Origin: Marthasterias glacialis
Taxonomy: Eukaryota > Echinodermata > Asteroidea > Forcipulatida > Asteriidae
Assembly (NCBI GenBank): GCA_911728455.2
Contig: OU452223.1
Coordinates: forward strand, 9,570,174 to 9,634,173
DNA: 64,000 bases
Reading direction: 5' to 3'
A program made the translations under genes and the position numbers. Position 1 is the first letter of the stretch, and each line of letters opens with the position of its first letter. Shown one piece after another: positions 1 through 12,300 of this stretch. The notes beneath the pieces are model-generated. The model saw only the letters and a program-made list of their open reading frames with translations. It was not told where the DNA came from and ran no database searches.

Positions 1-803
1 ATAAACAAGGAAATAAATAAATAAACAAATAAATGGATGAATGAATGAATGAATGAATTAATAAATAGCAAGCAAGCAAGACAACAAATAAGCAATAAAA
101 AATAAATAAATATATAAATATATATCTGTAAATAAACAGAAACAGAAGAACATAAGTGAAACGAACCACAGTAGTGTAATGGGAAACGTCCTAAAATAAA
201 TTGGGTTTTTTTTTCACCCTAAACAGATCACATGTTATATTTATTTGATTGATTTATAATATATTGTTTGTTTGTATGTTTGCATGCGTTCACAATTTGC
301 GGTTTACAGTTGGTGCTTTCCGAGACCGTTGAGGGAATATTTCCAGTGGCGTAAATAGGGGAGGGGGTACGGGGGGGGGGGGGGGGGGCACGTTCACCCC
401 CCAACTGATGTCCTTCCCCCCCCCCCCCCCCACCGGGTGCCCCCATTTGAAATCTGGACTTTTGAGATTATTTTACCAAAATAAAATTGTACATTTTATG
501 AGCATTTACGTAGTAATTTCAATGTTTTTAGAACTATTTTTGATTATTTACACACAGGATGTATGTTGTTTTACCTCAACAAGTCAGAAAACACTGAAAA
601 GGGGCTTGTTTAGGGAAAATGCAAACGGAAACCACAGTTTTAACTGGCCAAAAGTTCCCCCTTGGAGAAATGGTACCCCCGCCCCCCCTTGTAAAATTTT
701 ACCCTACAGTTATGGCGCTGAATATTTCCACAGGGCACTCTGCTGGGAATGGAACCCATTACCCCCGCGATACCTTAACCGCTATAGACAACCAAACAGC
801 TGT

Positions 804-983
804 AATAGACCTTTATCATGCTGCCACCATCTTGGTCATGTTCCCTGTATCCAACAACAGTAATAGATGCTAATATTCATTGCACAAAAAGGAACCAGAC
901 TATTTGCCCTTCCAGCCTCGGTTTGGTTACATTGGTTTGAATGGGAGAAAATCAAGATGGCCGCTCCATGATAAAGGTCTATT
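804..983. mobile_element. MITE with AATAGACCTTTATCATG termini
   Basis: AATAGACCTTTATCATG (804-820) is repeated inverted at 967-983, and the inverted similarity continues through CCATCTTG/CAAGATGG. 180 bp, no coding capacity. The target duplication is unclear. Confidence 0.65.
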
Positions 984-1959
984 TGCAGCGGGTACAATGG
1001 CATAAAATTATCTTAATGGAGCGCATAAGAGTACCTTCAAAGAGATTATGAGTTACAGTTTACTGTTACATCACATATATTTGGAATATACTTTTTCCAG
1101 GTCATCTTCATTGCATTAGTGTGAGGCATATTAAAAAGTAAATTGAGTCGAATACAAAAGTAATAATTAACACAATTAACTTGTCACAAATAATAATGAT
1201 GAAATAAGTAGTAGGGCGTAGGCTTTAACTTTTAAAAAAAACCTTGCTTTCTCTGAGAAGTATGTTAAAAGTTCACTTGATGGACACAACATCAATTTAG
1301 TATAGAAACAAACCTGTCAAGAAAAATGTCATTTCCTTGTGCGGTTAACGTGATTATGTTATCTGACCTCGATTCGTGTTACCTTGATTAATTTTTAACA
1401 GATTGACGTTTAACAGTCGATGGGTTTCCTGGCCGTATTTACTTGTTTACTGTTACCAAAGTGGGTTGTTTTATAAAACAAATAAACGTGTTTAATCTTT
1501 AGTAAACTCATCACATACCCTTTAAGAGACATACAAAACAAAAAAATACACAGGTACGGAGATTCTAACAGAATTGAGTATAATATACAAGCTCCACGCT
1601 GTGTCCAGTATCTAATGGATTGCAGTTTTTAATTTACTTTAAAATTATTCAACTGTTTATACAATTTTTCAATCGTATACTATTTAGCACTTTGAAGATA
1701 GAATTATAGGATGTTGTTTGTGATTTGTTTCTACCAAGTGCTTGCGTCTTTATACAGTTTTAATGTCTGGCTATTTAAACATCCCCAAATAAATCCATCG
1801 GTTACTTAGCTTTGTTTTTTTATTTTCTTTATTTTAATAGTAATTAATATGTTTTAATTTATTTGGTGTGTTTTTTCTTCGCATAATTTCTGGTGTTCAC
1901 TTTTGTTTGTGAACCAACATGAATAACAAACCTGAGAAAGTTTAAGCTTAATCGATCGT

Positions 1960-2215
1960 CAGAGTCACGAGAAAATATTGGGGGGGGGGAAACTTCAGGC
2001 CTGTATGTTGTTTTTTTTTACAGTTTCCAAATATGAATTTTGGACTCGCGAAGTAGAGTCTATATACTTGTTACACTCGTTTCTCAAAATATGTAACCAT
2101 TTCAAGCAAAGATATTTCAAGTGAAGTTTTCCATCATAGCTGTCTTTATACCATGTATAGGCCTAAGTTATGTGCAAATCTGTGAACAACTTCAATCTTA
2201 CCATTATGCTTTGTA
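1960..2215 (+). repeat. Diverged dispersed repeat relic
   Basis: Shares order and wording with 59035-59235: GTCACG(A/G)GAAAATA, TTTTGGACT, ATATTTCAAG, GTTTTCCA and a CTTTATA(C) stretch. The same tail motifs recur in the TTAAA-flanked MITEs, so it is probably an old member of that family. Confidence 0.5.
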
Positions 2216-3274
2216 CACCACCCTTCAAAAGTAACACAAATGAAAGTATTTAGTGAACAAACAAACCGAAGTACATCATGAATAAACAAACCGGCAATCA
2301 TATTGATACTCCACAATGCAATGCCTCCATACTTTAAAATCATGATTTATTAATGATGAGGAATAGGTGATGTCATCTTACTTTTTACTGCATTGCCGTT
2401 TTTAATTCCGAATAGATGAGAAGGACAAACGTTACCCTGGCAGGTCTTGATACAAGCAGTATGGTTTCAGTAATACAGGAGAAAAATAGTCATCGCTGGC
2501 TAGGCCACTATCAACTAAAGGCATCAAAGCTTTTTACTATCAACCGAAGGAAATCGAGTCCTGCAAATTAAGAGGAACATGGAAAGTGTAGCTTACACTT
2601 TTCATATCCGACATTGTATTGATTTTCTCGTTCCAGTCTTTATTTACTGTCCATTATTTTATACGGTATACTAAACTAATGCATTTGTTAGTGCCATGGG
2701 TCTTACCATTTTTTTAAATAAATTATATTGCAATAAAAAAAACCCAATAATGCCTACTCATCTTGTAAAATATTCACGATGAAATAAATGATTGGCAGAA
2801 AGCATTGCAATACATCAGGTTTCCACGTCATTATGTAAGTTTTTTTCTGATACAGTCCCTCTAGATTAGCCCGTGTACGAGTCATAAAATATTGAAAAAT
2901 TCCTTCCAGGATGTTTGATTAATATTACTTACCTTTATTTTACACTAATATTTCGTATTCACCAATGTTTAAGCAAATCTATGTGGGTCTTGTATACTTC
3001 ATTGGGTAATTCAAACAAACCTTCGTGTGGTTAAACAGTAACCGGTTGCCTTAACAACGCAATGTAAAATTCTTTTTGCAGCGCGTGTAGCCATTTTACC
3101 GTTTTCAGTGTTTGGGTGTGGTGTCCATTTTGCCGTTGGACTTCGTCATCTGAACTTTTTTGTGTTTCTACACTGAAACGTGCTCAAACCTTTTCCCTTC
3201 AGAAGCGACATCGTTTTGTGAGCGAGAACCTCTGTTTGTCCCTACGGGTTGATTTTTTTTTGCGACGGTGCAAA

Positions 3275-3356
3275 ATGTTTGCGGACTATCGCTATCGTGT
3301 TTGGTGTGTGTTGGTTTTGTGGCTTTTTTGCGTCTGCAGTACCGTTTATTGCCAAG
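3275..3356 (+). CDS. Exon 1: signal peptide
   Basis: The ATG at 3275 opens a frame with a basic/polar start and a hydrophobic core (WCVLVLWLFCVCSTVYC), a typical signal peptide. The exon ends CAAG|gtaagc in phase 1, matching the next exon. The frame is open upstream without another well-placed ATG before a signal sequence, so this start was chosen. Confidence 0.82.
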
Positions 3357-6300
3357 GTAAGCCGTGTATGTGCTTCAATCTCTACCATTTATTTATTTGT
3401 CTGTTTATTTATTTATTATTTAAATTTTTTTTAATGTATTTATATATTATTGTTAATGTATTTGTGTTTTTACTTTAGATCTATTAGTATCTCATTGAGA
3501 AATCTCACGGTTGAATATAAATGATGACGTCCTACTACAACCTACGCACTGAAAAATCTAAATTAATTCCTAGTTACTGGTCGTAAGCCGACGATTAACT
3601 GTAATCCACAGAGATAGGTTAAAAGATAAATTAACAATGTGCACTCCGTTACACTATGCTCTCGGAGAACATCAGTATGAGACCCAAATTGGCAATATAG
3701 CGGGCTCGAACCCAACGAAAATGTTTACTGAAGGCCCCCATCCCACAACTGGGTTTTGATTTTTGTGTACTCTGCTGTTTGCTCCGTGTGTGCTTGCTCG
3801 ATCACCCGGACGCGACCCAGACCCCACCCCTTCCCTTACTAGGCCTTTAGTGATACGGCCACCCATGACTACAGCTGTCACCAATTGCCCCGTTTTCCAT
3901 TTTCCAAACAAGCTTAAGGTTATGTTTTTATCTTCTTCTTTTTCAATTAATTGTTATGTTCCTACTTTTCAAAATTCGACTATGATTATGCTTGTCATAA
4001 TGAACTTCACGCAACAGCCGAAAGAGAGGGCGCGCACACCAGCAAAAGCAAAAACTTCCAATTTTATTTTGATTGAACTCTTGGTGGCGTAAACAAGCAT
4101 AACTTCCTTTTGCGGTTTCATTATTTTTGAAGAAAGATGTGAGCATGCGTTCAACGGAGTTCAATGGTGTTTTTACACTTTTGTGAACATTTCTTGCGTA
4201 AGTAAATGTACGTGAATGATTCGTGTGAAGGTGTATTTTAACTGGTCGTCCCCGAAACAGACGAAAATACAGTTTGCTGTAAGAATTTGGTCAAAACTTG
4301 TGTGTCGTGGTGGACTCGTTGATCAGTCACCAGTGTGGCACGTTATCGCCCGAAGCTACTACTAGAACTATGAGGTTCGTTCCGCTATCGTCTCCACGAA
4401 CCTCATAGAGGCCGGTCATCTCGCCCCCAAACACTCTCGCCCCCAACAAACTCGCCCCCAACAATCTCGCCCCCAAACAATCTCGCCCCAGCCTTTGACA
4501 ATCTCGCCCCCTGACAATCTCGCCCCAAACAAAGTCGCCCCCTGACAATCTGAAGAAAACATTTGAAAAGTCGACTTTTTAACCATGATGAAGTTAATAA
4601 AGTGTTCACTTAAAGTCGATTTCGTTGAAAATAAAGGAAAATGCGTAAACTAAAAAACAAAGAATATGTGAATGATCTCCCTCGTAGTAAGGAATGGTAC
4701 ATATATTGTTAAGATGTTCTGTGATTTCTTATTGAAAATTGTCTCTCACTCTTGAATAAAAATAATTTTTTAATGCACTCAGGGGCATTTCGTGGAGACA
4801 AAATCAAACTGTCAGTCATTGAACGTGTCACCTGACAAGCTGGGGTGCACATTGAAAAATGCCACTTTGATTTGATTCACTGATTACCGAAATCGATCGA
4901 TCGCAAACTATAGTCCGCCGCCGTGGAAGAGATCAATGGGACGGTGGTTATTAGTTGCAGAGCATTTCACCCTTTTTTCTTGTGATTTTTCAATACCCTT
5001 CTCAAACTTCGTTCAGTGGATGATTATAAGCCGATACTTTTCTGACAAAATATCATACAAGTTTTTGACAGCATTGCGACAACATCTCCCATCAATTAAT
5101 TTCTAAGTTTACACCGTAAGTCATCAGAACTTCCAGTCATCATCAGGGGGCGACTTTGTTTGGGGGCGAGATTGTCAAGGGGCGAGATTGTCAAAGGCTG
5201 GGGGCGAGATTGTTGGGGGCGAGATTGTTGGGGGCGAGATTGTTGGGGGCGAGAGTGTTTGGGGGCGAGATGACCAGCATCCCGTGTCCAGAGTGACATG
5301 TACAAAATCCTATTCGAAACTTTCTGCCCTTCACGTTTACATGGCTACAGTTCTTTTTTGAAATCAGATCTCGCCCAAACTAGGCTCTATGTGTTCTTTC
5401 AACTCTCATCGAGCGTTGCACTGGTCCAGAAAATCCACTCCGCAAACTAAAAGTTGTTAAAAAGTGATAAATTCTCACCGTAGCTCAGATCCCATTCAAA
5501 CAGTATTGCAACAAATATGGCGACCGGAGTTGCAAAATTAACTGGTACGCGGAACCAGCCCATAGGACCAGCGCACCGCATAGCAGCATACCAGTTAATT
5601 TTGCAACTCCGGTCGCCATATTTGTTGCAATACTGTTTGAATGGGATCTGAATTACGGTGAGAATTTATCACTTTTTAACAACTTTTAGTTTGCGGAGTG
5701 GATTTTCTGGACCAGTGCAACGCTCGATGAGAGTTGAAAGAACACAAAGAGCCTAGTTTTGGTGAGATCTGATTTCATAAAGGATTTTTAGCCATGTAAA
5801 TGTGAAGGGCAGAAAGTTTCGAATAGGATTTTGTACATGTCACTCTATGAGGTTCGTGGAGACGATAGCGGAACAAACCTCATAGTTCTAGGAGTAGCCC
5901 GAAGCAGGGCGTTTCGTACCCAAGTCGTTTCGTACCCCCAGTCATTATTATGTTGCGCAAACTTCAAAGGAGATAAAGCCAGTCACGCACGCAACCCACT
6001 AGTCACCTACACTAGGCAGTCAGTTGAATCTCAAAAAGCCTCCAGAAAATGGGTTTCGCTCTGGCAATCGCAGGACAAGTTTTTGTTAACAGATTTAAAA
6101 ACAAAAATTACCAGAGATAGAGAGTATAATCCAAAAAGTTCTCCAACGGAAATGCTGTCAAAGTAGGCTAAAATCAATGAATCGCCGTCGCGAAATTACT
6201 TTACGGCGTGTAGCATGCTATTGCTAGCCTTTCTCCAAGGCGATGATTGTGCACTGTGCTATGAAGACTGGGTACGAAACGACCAACATTTGTTATCGCA

Positions 6301-9300
6301 GCTATGGTACGTCTGGCATTAACACTACTGCCTCACACAGTGTAGTACTTTTCAAGGGGATTGCAAAAAACTCTGCAGTAGCCTAGACAGGCAAGTGGGG
6401 TCAAAGACCTTTTTAAAATTTTTCTTATAGTTTTTTTTTCGGGCAATTAGTTTTGATCTCTCGAGATCGATGTGGCAAAAATGCCGGATCTGGCTGCCCC
6501 TTTTATCTCCCTTAATTTAGGCCAAATTATATCCTTACCTGTCCAGAAAGGTTGACAGATGTATACAGAGAGGAACAGGCATTTTGAACAATTACAACGT
6601 GTCAAAGTCATAAAAAATAAGCCATTTTCACGTCTAAGTTGGGCTTGTCAATGCTACTTGATAAATGTTCTTTTGTGAATGAATGGGCAAAAGTTTTGTG
6701 AATGAATGGGCAAATGAATGGATAAAATGTGTACTTGATTTTTCTTTTTTTTAAGGTCAATATTTACCGTTTTTGCTACCAATTCCTCGAGAGGAATATT
6801 AAAAAAAAAAAGGGAATCCCTTAGAAAGTGGCAGTCGAATATGGAAACTTTTGTTTTAAAACAGTGAAAACATAAAAGGGGTATTTTCTTTATTTTTATG
6901 ACTCCGACGACCGATTGAACTTCAACTTTAGGGGTTTTGTTATTTCATGTACAGGGTCACATAAAGAGGGGATAGTGGTTTTTGATAATTACCAGAGCTG
7001 TCCACGTCCCTTAAACTGACACTGAGCTTTAAAAGTTCACATTCATCTTGGCAATATGGTAGGATTTATTTGCTTTTAAACTTTTTGGTTGCCTTTGTAG
7101 CACCGGTGTTTGATGCCGATCCTTGTGTTGAGGATGTAAATGTCCAACCGGATGCTAATAAGAATGAAGCCAGGGCATTCTGGACCTTCCCCACTGCTAC
7201 AGATGTGAGCGGTAATCCTGCTGCAGTGTCTTGCGCCCCCACAAATGGGGATATATTTAATGGAGGGACGACACCTGTCTTCTGCACTGCCACGGATACG
7301 ACAACACCAGGCCAAACAACTACTTGTTCTTTTGATGTGAAAGTGTGTATGTATCTTCTAAAATTCATTTTTTGTGTGATTATTGCTCGATATTATTCTT
7401 AATTAATCTACCTCGGAGAGTTTATGCACTCTGATTGGTTGAAGACTGGTCATGTGGGGGTGTATTAACATGTGATATAAAGACCAGCTCTGTGAATTAG
7501 CGAATAACTGGCCCCCTTAACTAGCATATTGTTGTGTAAATGATCTGTATGCACTGTGCATGTTGTGCTGGGAACTATCAAATCAACTGTTGTGCATCTG
7601 TTTGTTTTTTCTATTAATGGCAAGAGGTGTTGCTTGTGCGTGTACTGGCATACCACCCCCATACCGTCCATATGCGTGAACGCGCAGACAATGTATCAAT
7701 ATAAGGTAGCTGGTCTTCACATGAAAACAACAATGCAAAGCATGAAGCTGAACACCAAGTATGTGGTAGTGTTAGAATTCAAAGCTCATAGTCTGGTTCT
7801 TGCTTTTAATAAGTGAAAGATTAGGTGCCATGCAAAAATTGAACAGCCTGAAGATTGGCCCTTGAACATGTGTTATTAAAGGTATTCATTAATGGGAATA
7901 ACAGTGTGAGGACCCAGTCTTTACTGCGTGGTAATGACCTTAATTGGTGGCTGGCCGGCCGCTGTTAATTAACACCGAGGCCTTACACTGTTATTCCCTA
8001 TAACTAAACCCTTACCCTCCCAAATGCAACAAAATATACCAGCTCTTTAACTCTTTCACTACGAAATATAATGTGCAGCTGTGACGGAATTGTTTAATAT
8101 TTTGTTTATTTGGAGCCGCTGGCAGCGGCACTCTGGCGTACAAAGTAATTCACCGAGCCGCTGTGAGCGGCACGCCGTAGTGAAATTGAAAAGGTTCCTA
8201 TATTTTGTTATATTTACATGCAGCATTTAACACAAGTCCAATACACTGTTGCATTGTTTAGCAGGGTATAGGGTCCCTACACAGACACATGTAGGTAAAA
8301 GTGCCCAGCATTATTGGTGCATTTAGCAGGGTAAATGCCCAGTGCCAATGCTGGCATAAACCAGTTCACTTCACAGTGCAACAGAATTCTTCGTGCTGAA
8401 TAGACCCCCAGATTAATTTTCTAATAAATTCAGTCAATACAATGTAACTGTGTATTACGAATTTTCATTAATTTATTTCTGCTCCAGACAGAATTATAAT
8501 GATACAAGACTGGTAATGACAAACAAAGAAATCATGATTTTTAATCTGAAAGGTTACTTTTTGGTAAACTTGATACCATAATTAGCTTCATATTGCTGAT
8601 ATTACAACATGAGCGAAACAATTCCCCATCACTTGGTATTAATTTAAATTTGCATTGTAAATCTCATTCACTACAAGAAGTGTTTTAAAAAAAAATGACC
8701 ACCTAATCTAAATTTTCACAACATTGTTGTGTGTTGTGTTTACAGACCCCTTCACATTAACCTGTTGTTAAGTGATGACGTTTTGGAGCCGGAAGTGCAG
8801 TGTGACGAATGTTATTGTACATATATGTATATATATTTACCTTTCTTTTATATTGCACTTCCAGCTAAAAACAGGACATCGTCAATGTTTTCATGAAAGA
8901 ACGGGCATGTCAAAACACGTTATTAGAACGTTTTTAGATATTCACATTTTAAAAGGTGCTAAATTTGAAACTGAAAACTCTGCAGTATTAAAACTTTCTT
9001 GTGCAGTTTAAGTGCCCTAATGTGTTTTGTTAAGAGTTAGATTTTATCAGTAATATAATAATAATCACAAAAACGCTGATTAACACAATAATTAGTCAAA
9101 CAAGCCTGTCTCTTTGTGAAAATTTGACTTCATTTGACTTCAGTGCAGGCGCTCGCTGTTTGAGCTTTTGGCAACACGTGCGAGGGGGTCTTTTTGAAAA
9201 CTAAACGACATGAAACAAAATCTACGCCGGAAAAAAATCATTGATGTTTCAAACCCTAGATATTCAACAGAAATGAAACAAGTTTGAAATTATTTGTTAT

Positions 9301-12300
9301 TACAGATCCTACATTTAATGTAGGCTGTCCAAGTAATACAGACAACATTATAGAGACAGCAGGGCCTGTGAATTTTATCACGCCCACTGCTGTTGACTCG
9401 AGTGGAGCAACTCCCACAGTGACCTGTGTACCGCCTAGTGGTGACACTTTTACTGATCCTGCTACTGACGTTACATGTACAGCAACAGATACTGATTTGA
9501 CTGATCAGGAAGCATCTTGCACCTTTGTAGTATCAGTCGGTACAGGTAAGCAGTGATTTTTGTGACTTGATAACGGGTGTAATTCTTGGGGGAGGGAGGA
9601 GGTGGAGGGGGTGGGGCTGGCCATTATAGGATTATCCTCCAGAGTTTTCCATCAATAGTGAATCGATGATCATGTAATGACATGGCGACAGCATTTCTTC
9701 AAGTAGCAACAACAACAAAAAAAGGCCAATAGTCCAGTCTCCTTGAAATCAGTGAATTTTTTTTGGCCCCCAGTATAACAACATTAATTTTCAACATCGT
9801 TAGCTTTCCAAACATACTGGGTGGGACTTTGATTTTCCACCCCATCAAAAACCTCACAAGAAGCCACAGGTGCAGACTTTCAAAATCACACCCTTCCTAT
9901 AAAGTTTGGATCATGGATTTCCACGACTTGATTTTTTGACATTTTTGTAATTAAAACTATTAAATCACTGTCTTGATTTATGACATCTGTTGTAGAATAA
10001 AAATTGTATTTATAAATACAGGGGTTAGTGTTATGTTTGCTCAAAGAAAATACAAAAACACCCCAAAATAAATCTCATCATGTCTAAATTGTTCCTCTTG
10101 CAGTTCCAACATTTGATACTCTTGGTTCCTGTGAAGATCCTAAAACTTTTAATGTACAGCCAGATGCAGGAATAAACACAGCCTCAAGTATCGGTTGGGC
10201 AAAGCCAGTATCGTCAGCTGGCTCCACTTTGTCTTGTGAACCAGATCCTGCTACGGCAGTATTTGAAGGAGGTGAAACTCTTGTAACTTGTACAGCAACA
10301 GATGATACAACCCCAACCCTCATCAGTACATGTGAATTCACTGTGCGCGTTTGTAAGTAGTGTTTTAAATTTACACAATTTAAAGTTGTTGTTTTTTCCA
10401 AAGGGGGGGGGGAATGTCACATTTGAAATTAAAAAACACAAGTTTACTTCTACTCAACGATCATTGGAGAAAGGGGGGGAATATCACATTTGAAATCAAA
10501 AACACAAGTTTACTGCTACTCAGCGATCATTGGACATATTATATTCCTAAAATCGTCATAATTCTTGAGGGAGGATACGATGTGCACTACAAAAGCCATT
10601 CTTACCCTACTAGGCACCCATTTGCACTGATAAGGGTGTTTTATCGATCATGTATTGAAAGTGGTAAAAGTTGTTGTTTTTTCTTCTCCCAGATCCAACA
10701 CTTGAGACAGCCTGCCCAGATAATATCATACTAGCGGCAGATGGGCCTGGGACTTTTACACTGCCCACTGCTAATGTTGACTCTGGAGGATCAACGGCAC
10801 CAGCAGTGACTTGTGATCCAGCTAGTGGAACAGATTTTAGTGGCCCTTCTACTGACGTAACTTGTAATGCCACAGATTCAGTTTTGGGTAGTCAGGAAGT
10901 CTCTTGTATCTTCAAAGTAATCGTCGGTGCAAGTAAGTATTGATCTAGTTTGATATCTTGATGTGTCATTTGTTAAGAAATCTTTAGAAGTTTGCCAACA
11001 TTTTGAAGGTTGTACGGATCGGAGAGTATTACTTTTTAAGACCTCCCTCCCTCCCCTCTGGCCGGCCTTGGTGTCAGCCTCAGCCTTGCTATGTGATGAC
11101 TTGGTCCTGGCACCTTCTTGACTTGAAGAATTTGCTGAGGCCACCTCAGTGAAGTTCTCATGCATACTGATTGGTGGATGGTCAAGCTCTGGTGACTTTC
11201 CTTGTGATTTGCGATCCAATATGGTAGATTTTAGGCAGTTTGTCATGTTTTATAAGTCAATGTGCCATATGCACACTCCAGTTGTGTGCTCATTCTTTCG
11301 GTCGGTTCCAAAGCTTGCACACATTTGTGTGTAATTTAACCTGGAAATTCCATTGTTAATTGTGGAGTGATTCTCCAATGCAATTGTAACGATACAACAA
11401 AACTTTATTGTCCCCATATGGGAAATTCCTTGACCTTTTACATAAAAACACATGGCATTATACGCCAAAAATACATAGGAAACAATTGTAAAAAAACAAC
11501 AAACATGTACAAAAAAGTGTAAAATTTAATTAACCGAAGAGAGACAAAAAGGCAGACAACTGAGACAGAAGTTGAAATCTTTAGTTAGACACTGAGTCTT
11601 TTCTATACATAATGTAAAAGGCAAGTCAAAAACTTACATAGATTCTTGAACAATGGCTGGAAGAAACAAAATGGCACAATGCATTTCCTGTGAGCCTCTG
11701 ATGACCACTGGAGCTAGTCTAGTGAGTGGCCTTGGTTCAAAGGTAGATTATAACAGGCTAAACTTATACCAGCAGGATAGTACTGGGAAAGTTTGAATGC
11801 TGAATAAATGGTTGAACATCCAAGTACCTGACACAATGAGTTGCTCTGCTTTGTTACTTTTCAGAACCAGTATTTGATGCCGAAGGTTCCTGTGGTGCCC
11901 CATCCAACCTTGATGTGCCACCAGATGATGGCAGAACTACAGCCTCTTCAATTACATGGACTGAGCCAACGGCAACTGGTGCCACGGTGACCTGTGTTCC
12001 CGACCCTGACTCGACGACATTTCAGGGGGGTGAAACCCCTGTAGCTTGTAAAGCAGTGAGTGACGCTGACGCAAACCTCATTGAAACTTGTGGATTCAAC
12101 GTCAGTGTCTGTAAGTCTTTGTATGCTTCTCAAACCTCTTACAGTTCAATTTCCAGTTGGTGTTCTGATCCCCGTCACAGCACAGTTTTTTTGGAAGGAT
12201 CCGTTATTTGAAATTGGACTGCATTTCTATGATGTCACACATTGTGAAAAGTGCAGATTATTTTTTATGAATGTACACACAGTAGATTTGTTACGAGTTT

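Larger units (their letters stand above)
1..3274. other. Noncoding 5' flank of the HYR gene
   Basis: The first 125 bp are A/T-rich short repeats (AAAT and GAAT units). G and C homopolymer runs occur at 371-388 and 417-431. A small MITE lies at 804-983 and a diverged repeat relic at 1960-2215. No coding exon or clear core promoter is visible. The 5' UTR and start of the HYR transcript presumably lie just before 3275. Confidence 0.6.

Noticed and set aside
408-873. Overlapping open frames near 408-873
   Set aside because: They run through a C homopolymer and into a MITE; no splice context or protein-like conservation.
7471-7725. Inverted GTGA..AGACCAGCT / AGCTGGTCTTCACATG pair as a MITE
   Set aside because: Similarity is short and interrupted and no target duplication is visible; too weak to call.
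10878-11246. A 122-codon minus-strand frame as a gene
   Set aside because: It overlaps the end of a HYR exon on the other strand, has no recognisable domain and lies beside an L2-like 3' end; most likely repeat-derived or chance.
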